Shown here: positions 53,769-62,430 of the stretch, piece after piece | How the letters are laid out: each line of letters opens with the position of its first letter | How positions within the stretch are numbered: position 1 is the first letter of the stretch | Source: Chryseobacterium takakiae | GTDB taxonomy: Bacteria > Bacteroidota > Bacteroidia > Flavobacteriales > Weeksellaceae | Direction: 5' to 3' | NCBI RefSeq assembly: GCF_900129385.1 | Contig: NZ_FQVO01000003.1 | Location: forward strand, 1 to 64,000 | DNA: 64,000 nt | Translations under genes and position numbers: made by a program | The notes under the pieces: model-generated | Seen by the model: only the letters and a program-made list of their open reading frames with translations | Told to the model about the DNA's origin: nothing | Database searches by the model: none

Positions 53769-54994
53769 AATGGGCAGAAGGAATAGATAAATTGGGTCTC
53801 GGGCTGTATTTTCTGCTTTGTGCTTTTGCCATTGCAAATATTTACAGTGTAGATCAGAAATTAGGAGAAAAACAATTGATTTTCTTTGGTATTTCCCTTT
53901 TTGTAGGACTGGTAATTTTCGTGGGAAGAAGTAAGTTCTTTGAAAACATGTCGGGAATTATTTACATAGGCGGGGTTTTGCTCCTGATTGGGTTATTTCC
54001 TTTCGGTAAAGAAATTCTTGGGCAGAAAAACTGGTATAAGTTCGGGAGTTTTACGATGCAGCCGGTGGAGTTTGCCAAAATCGGGACTGCATTAATGCTT
54101 GCCAATTATGTTTCCGGTCCTGAATTTAATTTAAAGAATAAAAAATCGTTTTGGACTACATTAGCCATTATCGGAATTCCTGCAGCTGTGGTTCTGGCTA
54201 TTCCTGATGTGGGTTCTATGTTGGTTTTTATTGCATTTTTCATTGCGTTATACAGAGAAGGACTGAGCGGGTTATTATTCGGAATAGGGTTTCTTTTTGC
54301 TGCAGTTTTCCTGATTTCCCTGGCCGTTAATCCTATATGGGTGGCTATTACCATTATTCTTATTATTGGAGGCTGGATTGCCATGAATTACTACAAAATG
54401 TCATGGAACATTATTTCCATTTCAGGAATTGTGGGATCGGTTGTTCTACTTTGTGGACTGGCGTTCGGTTCGCCCTACATTTTAGAGAAACTTCCAAAGC
54501 ACCAGAGGGAAAGAATTGAAGTTCTTTATAAAGGTGAAAAAGCGTTCAGAGATACATCAGGGTATAATTTGCTGTATTCAAAAACAGCAATTGGATCGGG
54601 CGGACTTTGGGGAAAAGGATATCGTGAAGGTTCTGTTACACAGGGAAAATTCGTTCCTGAACAGGAGACCGATTATATTTTCTGCACCGTTGGCGAAGAG
54701 TGGGGCTTTGCAGGAAGTGCTTTATTGATCCTTTGTTACATGGTTTATATTGGAAGAATCTATTATCTGGCAGAACAGCAGAAATCGGGGTTTAACCGTG
54801 TTTTTGGATATTGCTTTGCCTCGATACTTTTAATGCACTTTACCATTAATTTAGGCATGGTTATGGGGCTGTTTCCTACGGTTGGAATTCCTTTGCCTTA
54901 TTTCAGTTATGGAGGAAGTTCCCTGCTTGCCTTTTCGATGATGACTTTTATTTTCTTTAAATTAAATTATTCGGATAAGAATAGTTTGGTTTAA
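53765..54994 (+). CDS. rodA: Peptidoglycan glycosyltransferase RodA
   Basis: 409 residues with about ten membrane helices. SEDS-family motifs are visible: QKNWYKFGSFTMQPVEFAKI, PDVGSM and, in the C-terminal part, the conserved PQETDYIF-like segment (FVPEQETDYIFCTVGEEWGF) and GIPLPYFSYGGSS. Polymerises glycan strands with PBP2. ATGA overlap with mrdA (4 nt). Last gene of the operon. Confidence 0.96.
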   Translation: MKWAEGIDKLGLGLYFLLCAFAIANIYSVDQKLGEKQLIFFGISLFVGLVIFVGRSKFFENMSGIIYIGGVLLLIGLFPFGKEILGQKNWYKFGSFTMQPVEFAKIGTALMLANYVSGPEFNLKNKKSFWTTLAIIGIPAAVVLAIPDVGSMLVFIAFFIALYREGLSGLLFGIGFLFAAVFLISLAVNPIWVAITIILIIGGWIAMNYYKMSWNIISISGIVGSVVLLCGLAFGSPYILEKLPKHQRERIEVLYKGEKAFRDTSGYNLLYSKTAIGSGGLWGKGYREGSVTQGKFVPEQETDYIFCTVGEEWGFAGSALLILCYMVYIGRIYYLAEQQKSGFNRVFGYCFASILLMHFTINLGMVMGLFPTVGIPLPYFSYGGSSLLAFSMMTFIFFKLNYSDKNSLV

Positions 54995-55108
54995 AAGGTT
55001 TGAAGTTGGAAGCGGGGTGATGGAAGTTACACCATTCTGTTTAAGTTTTACATTGAAAATTTGCGCAATCTGCTAAATCCACGAGACAAAAAATATCATC
55101 AAAATTCA

Positions 55109-55690
55109 ATGAAACAATCATATTTCTCAGATCAAAATTTCGAGAACACAGATTTCGCACAACAATCTTTAGATAAAGGCGAATATGAAGACTGTACGTT
55201 TACAAACTGCAATTTAGAGTACGCAGATCTTTCAGGTTTTAATTTCAATGATTGTGAATTCATCGGATGCAACCTGAGCATGGCAAAAATTGTTTCCACA
55301 GCTTTCCGTGATGTGAGTTTTAAAGAATGCAAAATGTTCGGTGTTCAGTTTAATGAATGCAATGAATTTGGAATGGATTTCAGTTTTGATGGCTGCCTGC
55401 TGAATAATTCTGTGTTTTACAAAACGGTAATTAAACGAACTGTTTTTAAAAACTGTACTTTAACAGAAGTTGATTTTTCAGAATGTAATTTGTCAAATGC
55501 TGTGTTCAAAGAGTGTAATCTGTCCGGCGCTGTTTTCGATCATACAAACCTGGAAAATACAGACTTCAGAACATCGGTAGGATATGTGCTGGATCCTTCT
55601 CAAAACAGACTTAAAAAGGCTAAATTCTCCCTTTCTCAAATTGACGGGCTATTGCACAAATTTAATATTGAAATCGATAAAAGCAGCTAA
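55109..55690 (+). CDS. Pentapeptide-repeat protein
   Basis: 193 residues from ATG 55109; an in-frame start lies 16 codons up, within a repeat-like intergenic stretch. About 25 tandem pentapeptides of the A(D/N)LXX type fill residues 10-165 (CTFTNCNLEYADLSGFNFND, CNLSNAVFKE, CNLSGAVFDH), predicting a right-handed beta-helix. Many Cys residues occur at repeat positions. The tail FRTSVGYVLDPSQNRLKKAKF and LLHKFNIEI resembles the Qnr/McbG-type C-terminus; quinolone protection is possible but not demonstrable here. Confidence 0.85.
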   Translation: MKQSYFSDQNFENTDFAQQSLDKGEYEDCTFTNCNLEYADLSGFNFNDCEFIGCNLSMAKIVSTAFRDVSFKECKMFGVQFNECNEFGMDFSFDGCLLNNSVFYKTVIKRTVFKNCTLTEVDFSECNLSNAVFKECNLSGAVFDHTNLENTDFRTSVGYVLDPSQNRLKKAKFSLSQIDGLLHKFNIEIDKSS

Positions 55691-55746
55691 GCTTAAAGCT
55701 ACCAATAATATCCTTCGTTGCTGGCTTATTTAAAAACATTAAACAA

Positions 55747-55774
55747 ATAAAAAAACCATCATTGCTGATGGTTT
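55747..55774. terminator. Bidirectional terminator, pentapeptide / C40 peptidase
   Basis: 9-bp perfect arms (55753-55761 and 55766-55774) with loop TTGC. The A run on the left gives a U tail for the minus-strand C40 gene. Confidence 0.85.
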
Positions 55775-55799
55775 CATTATTTAAATCAATTATTTAAAA

Positions 55800-56513
55800 T
55801 TAAAAATTTGTTCCGTTTGATGCGGGAGTTGTTGCAGCCAGATTGTTGATGGCTTCTCCGTTCTCATTGATGATTCTTTTTCCGAATCTGTACTTAGGAC
55901 CCCAGTAAGAGTCGTTCAGTGAAGAAACCATTACACCTTTTGAGGTGGCAGCGTGAATGAATTTCACTTCACCATCTTCAGATACACTTTCTACAATACC
56001 TACGTGAGAAATTCTTCTTCCGTGAGAAAAGAAGATTAAGTCTCCTTTCTGAAGGTTTTCTTTCTCTACTCTTTCTCCTTCCTGAGACTGGGAAGCTGCT
56101 ACTCTTGGTAAGCTAAGTCCTGCAGCTGCTCCGAAAACAGAAAGAACAAAAGCCGAACAGTCTATCCCGTTTCTGGTCATCCCTCCGTATCGGTAAGGAG
56201 TTCCCAGGTACGTCTGAGCTTCTGTTAAAATATTGTCGATGGTTTTATTATGCATGATTGCTTTTGCAATCTCAGAATTTTTAATAGAATTTTTAGCGTT
56301 TGCTAAAGAAGCTGCCTTTTCTGCAAGAAACGAATTAATCAATTGTTGCTTGTCCTGCTCCATTTTGTGAGTGTCAATAGAAGCTAGTTTGGCATCTGTT
56401 TTGTATTCTTTAGCGTAAGTTGCTGGTTTTGAAACTACATAATTTGTAACACATGATTGTAACGATACTGTAGAAATTAAAGCAACTAAATAAAACAAAA
56501 CTCTTTTCTTCAT
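55800..56513 (-). CDS. C40-family (NlpC/P60) peptidoglycan peptidase lipoprotein
   Basis: 237 residues. Lipoprotein signal with lipobox LQSC. The catalytic triad of the C40 fold is visible: Cys119 in NGIDCSAFVLSVFG, His170 in RISHVGIVE and His187 in KFIHAATS. It cleaves peptide stems of peptidoglycan, anchored in the envelope. Has a -7 box upstream (56563-56570). Confidence 0.92.
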   Translation of the reverse strand: MKKRVLFYLVALISTVSLQSCVTNYVVSKPATYAKEYKTDAKLASIDTHKMEQDKQQLINSFLAEKAASLANAKNSIKNSEIAKAIMHNKTIDNILTEAQTYLGTPYRYGGMTRNGIDCSAFVLSVFGAAAGLSLPRVAASQSQEGERVEKENLQKGDLIFFSHGRRISHVGIVESVSEDGEVKFIHAATSKGVMVSSLNDSYWGPKYRFGKRIINENGEAINNLAATTPASNGTNF

Positions 56514-56562
56514 ATATATTTGATTACCGTGTTAAAGGAATAAGTATTTTTCAAAAGCAATA

Positions 56563-56570
56563 CAAAAATA
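56563..56570 (-). promoter_or_regulatory. -7 box of the C40 peptidase gene
   Basis: TATTTTTG on the minus strand, 50 nt before the start. No TTG at canonical distance. Confidence 0.5.
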
Positions 56571-56887
56571 TGTATTCCTTATAAAAGGGCTTTGATATGA
56601 ATATTATCATGTTCTTTTTTTAACACATTTTAACATATTATTTCAGTATGTTAAAGAAAAATAAACCGCAACAGCCTATTTTGGGTATGTCAGCGGTTTT
56701 TTTTATTAAGATTCTTTAACAAAATAAAAACGTATATGCTTCAAAATCTGTGGTATCAACAGGATAACTCTAATTTTGACATTGTTATATATGGTTTATT
56801 TAAGACTGATTTTTTAAATGGTATCAGGTTGAAATTCAGCTTAATGATTAATAAATTAAATGGACTTGTTAAGACTGATTAATAAAA
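56571..56887. other. Gene-free region with an isolated terminator-like hairpin
   Basis: No gene seen. At 56663-56699, AAACCGC and GCGGTTT form a 7-bp stem with inner partial pairing, followed on the plus strand by a T run to 56704. No plus-strand gene ends nearby (the nearest ends at 55690 and has its own terminator), so it could mark the end of a small plus-strand RNA or be fortuitous. Confidence 0.4.
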
Positions 56888-56915
56888 AAACTCTCCGGGA
56901 AATACCGGAGAGTTT
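56884..56915 (-). terminator. Terminator of glutamine synthetase III
   Basis: Perfect 11-bp arms (56888-56898 and 56905-56915), loop of six, U-rich tail on the minus strand. Confidence 0.93.
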
Positions 56916-56938
56916 ACTAATATGGAACTTTACAAATG

Positions 56939-59134
56939 TTACTTTGTAAATAACATTTCTCTATATTTCGTCATTGGCCAAAGCTCATCATCCACCATCA
57001 TTTCAAGAGCGTCTGATGCCTCTCTGATATCGTCAAATAGCGGCTTCACTTTATTACAGTAATCTTCCGCCTGTTTTTGGCTTTCAGAAACTGCTTTAGC
57101 CTCTTCTCTCGCCTTAATAAGATCTTCAACGCCCAGTTTGATCTTAGATACGTTCTCAGAAATGCTTTTGATTAAGCTCATCTGTTCTTTCGCTAAAGAC
57201 TTGAACTCATTGTCTCCGAAGATTTCCTTAAGACCTTTTACATTTTCAATCAGTCTGTTCTGATAATTTAATGCCGAAGGAATAATGTGGTTTCTTGCGA
57301 TATCACTTAATACTCTTGCTTCAATATCAATAACGGTTGAGTATTTTTCTAATTTGATTTCGTTTCTTGCTTCAACTTCTCTGTGAGTAAAAATTCCCAA
57401 TTCTTCATAAAGCGATAAAAACTTCTCATCCATTTCCTGCTTAAGAGCTTCCGGAGTAGTTTTAAGGTTGTTTAATCCTCTCTTTTCAGCTTCTTTTGCC
57501 CAGTCGTCAGAATATCCGTCACCTTCAAACATGATATTTTTACACTGCTTGATGTATTCTCTTAATACGTTGAAGATGGCTTCATCTTTCTTAAGGCCTT
57601 TTTCAATTAATGCATCCACTTCTTTTTTGAAATCACGAAGCTGTTTTGCTGCGATAGTATTCATTACCGTCATAGATTCTGCACAGTTTGCAGAAGATCC
57701 AACCGCTCTGATCTCGAATTTATTTCCTGTGAATGCGAATGGAGAAGTTCTGTTTCTGTCGGTATTATCCAACAAAATTTCAGGTATTTTTCCTACTACA
57801 TTCAGTTTTAAATCTGTTTTTTCGTCCGGAGAAAGTTTTCCTTCTGTTACTTTTTCAAGCTCTTCCAATACTCTGAAAAGCTGACTTCCGATGAATACGG
57901 AAATAATTGCAGGCGGTGCTTCGTTGGCTCCTAATCGGTGATCATTGCTTGCGGAGGCGATACTTGCTCTTAAAAGGTCTGCATATTCATGAACCGCTTT
58001 AATAGTATTCACGAAGAAAGTTAAGAATTGTAAGTTCTTCTTAGGGTTTTTTCCCGGGCTTAAAAGGTTTTCGCCCGTATCTGTAGCCAAAGACCAGTTG
58101 TTGTGCTTTCCGCTTCCATTTACACCTGCGAATGGCTTTTCGTGGAATAAAATATGGAAATGGTGTCTGTGGGCAACTCTTGCCATTACATCCATCAACA
58201 AAGAATTGTGGTCTACTGCAACGTTTACTTCCTCGAACATTGGAGCAAGTTCGAACTGGTTAGGCGCTACCTCGTTATGTCTCGTTGTTACGGGGATTCC
58301 CAGTTTCATACATTCAACTTCTAATTCCATCATGAAGTTCATTACTCTGGTAGGAATAGAACCAAAATAATGATCGTCCAATTGCTGTCCTTTTGCAGGT
58401 GAATGTCCTAATAAAGTTTTACCGGTTAAAACCAAATCCGGACGAGACTGGTATAATGCTGAATCTACCAGAAAATATTCCTGTTCCCATCCTAAAGTAG
58501 GTGTCACTTTGGTAACATTTTTGTCAAAATACTGCATTACATTGGTTGCAGCTTCATCTACAGCGTTAAGCGCTCTTAAAAGAGGTGCTTTATAATCTAA
58601 AGTTTCTCCTGTATAAGAGATGAAAATAGAAGGAATACATAAAGTAGTTCCCATGATGAATGCAGGAGATGTAGGATCCCATGCTGTATAACCTCTTGCT
58701 TCAAAAGTGTTTCTGATACCACCGTTCGGGAAAGAAGATGCATCCGGCTCCTGCTGGATCAATAAATTTCCGCTGAATCTTTCTATGGCTCTTCCACCTT
58801 CAATCGGGGTGAAGAAAGAATCGTGTTTTTCAGCAGTGCTCCCTGTTAATGGCTGGAACCAGTGCGTGTAATGGGTTACGCCTTTGCTCATGGCCCAGTC
58901 TTTCATGGCTACAGCTACCTGATCTGCAATGTGTCTCTGGATTTTAGTTCCTTTTTTTACGGCATCCATAATAGAATTGAATGCTTCTTTCGTTAAATAT
59001 TCTCTCATCGTCTCTTCTGAGAAAACATTTTGGCAAAACAATTCGGATAGTTTTACAGGAACTTCTACAGAATTATCTCTTCTAAAGTCCTTAAATGGTA
59101 AAGTTTCTAACGCTTTGAATCTTAAAGTTGACAT
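56939..59134 (-). CDS. glnN: Glutamine synthetase type III
   Basis: 731 residues, the length of GSIII and much longer than GSI or GSII. The N-terminal GSIII-specific domain is followed by the catalytic segment: GWEQEYFLVD (metal-binding Glu), EVAPNQFELAPMFEEVN, FAGVNGSGKHNNWS (ammonia/glutamate site) and NRTSPFAFTGNKFEIRAVGSS. A helical C-terminal region completes it. It makes glutamine from glutamate and ammonia as a dodecamer. Has a TAAATTTG box 23 nt upstream and a strong terminator. Monocistronic. Confidence 0.96.
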   Translation of the reverse strand: MSTLRFKALETLPFKDFRRDNSVEVPVKLSELFCQNVFSEETMREYLTKEAFNSIMDAVKKGTKIQRHIADQVAVAMKDWAMSKGVTHYTHWFQPLTGSTAEKHDSFFTPIEGGRAIERFSGNLLIQQEPDASSFPNGGIRNTFEARGYTAWDPTSPAFIMGTTLCIPSIFISYTGETLDYKAPLLRALNAVDEAATNVMQYFDKNVTKVTPTLGWEQEYFLVDSALYQSRPDLVLTGKTLLGHSPAKGQQLDDHYFGSIPTRVMNFMMELEVECMKLGIPVTTRHNEVAPNQFELAPMFEEVNVAVDHNSLLMDVMARVAHRHHFHILFHEKPFAGVNGSGKHNNWSLATDTGENLLSPGKNPKKNLQFLTFFVNTIKAVHEYADLLRASIASASNDHRLGANEAPPAIISVFIGSQLFRVLEELEKVTEGKLSPDEKTDLKLNVVGKIPEILLDNTDRNRTSPFAFTGNKFEIRAVGSSANCAESMTVMNTIAAKQLRDFKKEVDALIEKGLKKDEAIFNVLREYIKQCKNIMFEGDGYSDDWAKEAEKRGLNNLKTTPEALKQEMDEKFLSLYEELGIFTHREVEARNEIKLEKYSTVIDIEARVLSDIARNHIIPSALNYQNRLIENVKGLKEIFGDNEFKSLAKEQMSLIKSISENVSKIKLGVEDLIKAREEAKAVSESQKQAEDYCNKVKPLFDDIREASDALEMMVDDELWPMTKYREMLFTK

Positions 59135-59156
59135 ATTAGGTTTGATTTTTACGGGG

Positions 59157-59164
59157 CAAATTTA
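59157..59164 (-). promoter_or_regulatory. -7 box of the glutamine synthetase gene
   Basis: TAAATTTG on the minus strand, 22 nt before the start codon. Confidence 0.5.
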
Positions 59165-59943
59165 CGAAAAAAATAAAACAAAAATATTTTTACCCTAAAA
59201 AAAGAGGGGTATTCTGAAAATTAATAAAAATTTAAACAAAAATTTAATTTTTTAAAGGGGTGTCTTAAAAATAGAGTTATAAAAAGCAAAAGTAATGGAA
59301 CTGTAGAATTGCTCGCGTTCCCAGAATTATTATCTAAGCACAATTTATAAATTATAATCATAAGAATAGCAAATTATTTTTTCATTTATTCTTAATTTCT
59401 GACTTTATTTTATTAATACTGTCATTTTACGGGATTTGCTTCATGCAAAGAATAAGATTTGTCATTCCGATGAAACAAAGCAAAATGAGAGTATATGTTA
59501 TTTTATATGCTGGATTACGGGTTTAGTCGACAATGTATAATTCTAATGATATATTTATAATAGACTTAAAGAACTTCAGCTATCAATTTTAATAAGGATA
59601 TACTTAACCTGAATTCCCCTCTTTTGGAGGGGTGGCAAAATTTCAAAGAAATTTTGACGGGGGTGGTCTTACACAATCATTTCTCAGCCCCGATTGCCAC
59701 GGCATCCTTTTTGGTTTCGGGGCGGCGGAGCCGCCGCCCCGAAACCAAAAGCTACAGCAGAAACGGGGAAAAGCTCCTGATCAATTTGCGATATTGATAG
59801 GGATAAGATATTTTTTTTTGGAACACTTCTTCATTTTAAAAAGCAAATAAATAGTATTACATTATATTATGTTAAGCCATTTATTAAAAGACACTTAAAA
59901 TAATTTAGACGGAGATTTTGTATATTTGTGTGAAATTTATTTT
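59165..59943. other. Gene-free region rich in interspersed-repeat-like palindromes
   Basis: Nearly 800 bp without a credible coding frame. The first half is AT-rich and plain. From 59460 it contains words I recall from repeated intergenic elements of flavobacteria (GTCATTCCGATGAA), and from 59611 a compact structured element, described separately. The promoter of the next plus-strand gene presumably lies after 59860. Confidence 0.5.
59611..59780. repeat. Palindromic intergenic element
   Basis: Four inverted repeats in a row: CCCCTC/GAGGGG (59616-59621 with 59627-59632); AAAATTTC/GAAATTTT (59637-59644 with 59648-59655); an outer CCCCG/CGGGG pair (59688-59692 with 59764-59768); and within it a perfect 20-bp GC-rich stem (59709-59728 with 59731-59750). 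GC content is far above the surroundings. Sequence words (GCCCCGATTGC, CGGCATCC, AGCTCCTGA) match a family of flavobacterial interspersed repeats that I recall from other genomes, where the inner hairpin varies. Not a gene; function unknown. Confidence 0.7.
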
Positions 59944-61635
59944 ATGACAAATTCTAGAGCAAGAGAAACAACGGAAGCAATTGAAAGATTGTATATTTCT
60001 ATGAGACACCTCTTTTATAGAGGTTTTTTTAAACCTGCCGGTGTTTCGGGGGAGACGATCAGAAGTTTGTTAAAGACCATCAATCCGGAAATATACGGAA
60101 GTATGAATGTACCGAGTAAACTCGAACTGAACGGTTTGATGTATGTGCTGGACAGGCTTCCGGAAGGTATTGAAGAATGTGCTTTTATTCATCTTACCTC
60201 GGATGAAGGGTTTGATAAAGGAAGTTTCGAACCGATTGTTCCCAAAAAGAGAAGAAGAAACTGCTACAGGATCGATGAACATCAGATGAATATCGAGGTG
60301 CTTCTCGGCCGTTCCGAGATTTATGATATTCTTACCCATTTAACATTTTTATTTATAGAAGCGGATAAAGTAAGAAATCTGGCTTTCATTCAGGATGAAA
60401 ACTGGAAGCCTACACGCGCCTTTAAAATTATTGAGGAAGTAGTAAAAGGAGAGAAAAAATTCAGCAGAAAGGAAAAAGAAGTGGCACTGATTCACCTGTC
60501 TTCTCTTATCGGAAGGACCTTTGATGAAACGCTTAATGCTTACAACACTTTCGGCGAAGACAGCAATCCGGACCGTCTTTTCAAAATTATCTATAATCTC
60601 GCTAAAGTGAGTCTTGAAGACGCCAAACAAACCAGAGAGCGTGAAATCCATTTCAGTGCAATATTAAAAGAAAGAGTAGGACATCATTATTTCGGTGAAA
60701 AATGGGCTCAAAAAGTGAAAGAGGTTTTGTATGAAAATGACCTTCACATGCGCCCGCTTCATATTATTTCGGCTAATATGCATTCGGTGAAAAATATGCT
60801 GTATGCCAATGAAGCCTTAAAGAAAAAAGATCATAAAGAAGTAGATTACAAACTCTACGGAGAAATTTCTGATAAAAAAGAGCTTCGCGACAAAGTTTCA
60901 AAATATGCTTTGGAGCAGGGAATGGTCTATATAAATGATAAGAGTGGGAGTAATATTGATGTTCAGATCATCGACCTCAGCAAAACCGAACTTAAAAATA
61001 CACCATTCCAGGATATTAAATTCGGGGGCGATGATGTGATTATGGTTTTCGATTATGCTTTCGGAGAGCAGGCTTTTGAAGTAATGGATGAGCTACTGAG
61101 ACCTTTTGAACATAAAGGGGAAGTCTACATGATGAAAGTGAAATCCGTTTCCATTATGGGAAAAGCCGGAATTCTTGCCGGCGGAAAAGGAGATATTATG
61201 ATCCCGACTTCTCATATTTTTGAAGGAACAGCCGATAATTATCCTTTTGAAAACGCCTTAAAAGCAGAAGATTTTCGAGATGATGAATTGCAGGCTTTTG
61301 AAGGACCAATGATTACCGTATTGGGAACTTCGCTTCAGAACAGGGATATTCTCTCTTATTTTATGAATACTTCATGGAAAGCAATTGGTCTTGAAATGGA
61401 AGGTGCGCATTACCAAAAAGCCATTCAGGTAGCTTCCAAAATCAGGCATCATATAACCCCGGATCTTTTTGTAATGTATGCTTACTATGCTTCTGATAAT
61501 CCGTTGGAAACAGGAAGTACCCTTTCTTCGGGTGGATTGGGATTAACGGGTGTTAAACCGACTTATCTGATTACGTTAAGAATCCTTGAAAAGATTTTAC
61601 AAAGCGGAAAGAAAGAAATTCCGGCTAAAAAATAA
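59944..61635 (+). CDS. Uncharacterised Bacteroidota protein with nucleosidase-like C-terminus
   Basis: 563 residues from ATG 59944; six upstream in-frame codons are less likely. The first 300 residues are mostly helical and unfamiliar (ETTEAIERLYISMRHLFYRGFF at the start). Residues about 350-550 are alpha/beta and include DVIMVFDYAFGEQAFEVMDELL, GKAGILAGGKGDIMIPTSH and IGLEMEGAHYQKAI (E484-M-E486-G), the last resembling the substrate-binding MEG/MET segment of nucleoside phosphorylases and AMP nucleosidase. I believe it is a DUF6909-type protein. A nucleosidase activity is an inference from this resemblance only. Soluble, no signal peptide. Confidence 0.7.
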   Translation: MTNSRARETTEAIERLYISMRHLFYRGFFKPAGVSGETIRSLLKTINPEIYGSMNVPSKLELNGLMYVLDRLPEGIEECAFIHLTSDEGFDKGSFEPIVPKKRRRNCYRIDEHQMNIEVLLGRSEIYDILTHLTFLFIEADKVRNLAFIQDENWKPTRAFKIIEEVVKGEKKFSRKEKEVALIHLSSLIGRTFDETLNAYNTFGEDSNPDRLFKIIYNLAKVSLEDAKQTREREIHFSAILKERVGHHYFGEKWAQKVKEVLYENDLHMRPLHIISANMHSVKNMLYANEALKKKDHKEVDYKLYGEISDKKELRDKVSKYALEQGMVYINDKSGSNIDVQIIDLSKTELKNTPFQDIKFGGDDVIMVFDYAFGEQAFEVMDELLRPFEHKGEVYMMKVKSVSIMGKAGILAGGKGDIMIPTSHIFEGTADNYPFENALKAEDFRDDELQAFEGPMITVLGTSLQNRDILSYFMNTSWKAIGLEMEGAHYQKAIQVASKIRHHITPDLFVMYAYYASDNPLETGSTLSSGGLGLTGVKPTYLITLRILEKILQSGKKEIPAKK

Positions 61636-61652
61636 TTTTTATTATAAAATCT

Positions 61653-61690
61653 AAATCCTTCAAGGCTTCAAAAACCTTGAAGGATTTTTT
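61653..61690 (+). terminator. Terminator of the 563-residue gene
   Basis: 13-bp perfect arms (61653-61665 and 61675-61687) with a 9-nt loop and a T run. Confidence 0.93.
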
Positions 61691-61786
61691 GATTTATCAC
61701 GAATTGCAAAATTTTTGTGTTTAAAATTGTAATTTTCATTTAAACAATTTGTGTTTAGAAAACTTATCTTTAAAAAAATTAAAACA

Positions 61787-62251
61787 ATGAGCTCAACATC
61801 ACAATTAGCTAAAAGATTCAGAGAAGTATTACTGGATGGTCTCTGGATTGCCAATACCAATTTTAAAGATCAGTTATCAAATGTAAATATGGAAGAGGCT
61901 ACAGCTAAAATAGGTTCTCTGAATACTATTGCCATGCTTACTTTTCACATTGATTATTATATTGCCGGACTGATTCATGTTTTTGAGGGTGGAGAACTGG
62001 AAATCAGGGATCAGTACAGCTTTGATCTTCCGCCGCTTGAATCTGAAGAGCAGTGGGAAAATCTGAAGAGCAAATTATGGAATGACGCTGAAAGATTTGC
62101 GATATTATTGGAACAGATGCCGGATTCTAAAATGAACGAGGTTTTTGTCGATGAAAAATACGGAACCTATCTCAGGAATATTGACGGAATGATTGAACAT
62201 TGCTATTACCACTTAGGGCAAATAACTTTAATTAAAAAGCTTTTGAACTAA
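61787..62251 (+). CDS. DinB-like four-helix protein
   Basis: 154 residues from ATG 61787. A four-helix bundle with the His positions of the DinB/DUF1572 fold (FHIDYYI near residue 50 and HCYYHLGQI near the C-terminus), which in this superfamily bind a divalent metal. Expected to be a metal-dependent, thiol-linked transferase or of unknown activity. Followed by a terminator. Confidence 0.8.
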   Translation: MSSTSQLAKRFREVLLDGLWIANTNFKDQLSNVNMEEATAKIGSLNTIAMLTFHIDYYIAGLIHVFEGGELEIRDQYSFDLPPLESEEQWENLKSKLWNDAERFAILLEQMPDSKMNEVFVDEKYGTYLRNIDGMIEHCYYHLGQITLIKKLLN

Positions 62252-62355
62252 ACATAGATCAGGATATTATTTGTTGCATTGTATAAAGATTTGTGATATT
62301 GTGTTTAAATATTTAACAACTCAAATAATTGTAATCTAAAAGATATTAACAAAAC

Positions 62356-62392
62356 AAAACCTCAACAATAATTACTTATTTGAGGTTTTTTA
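62356..62392 (+). terminator. Terminator of the DinB-like gene
   Basis: 10-bp arms (62356-62365 and 62380-62389) with a 14-nt loop, followed by T-rich sequence. Confidence 0.85.
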
Positions 62393-62430
62393 TTTTAAAT
62401 ACTTACCTTTAGAAAAAATATATTTTATAC

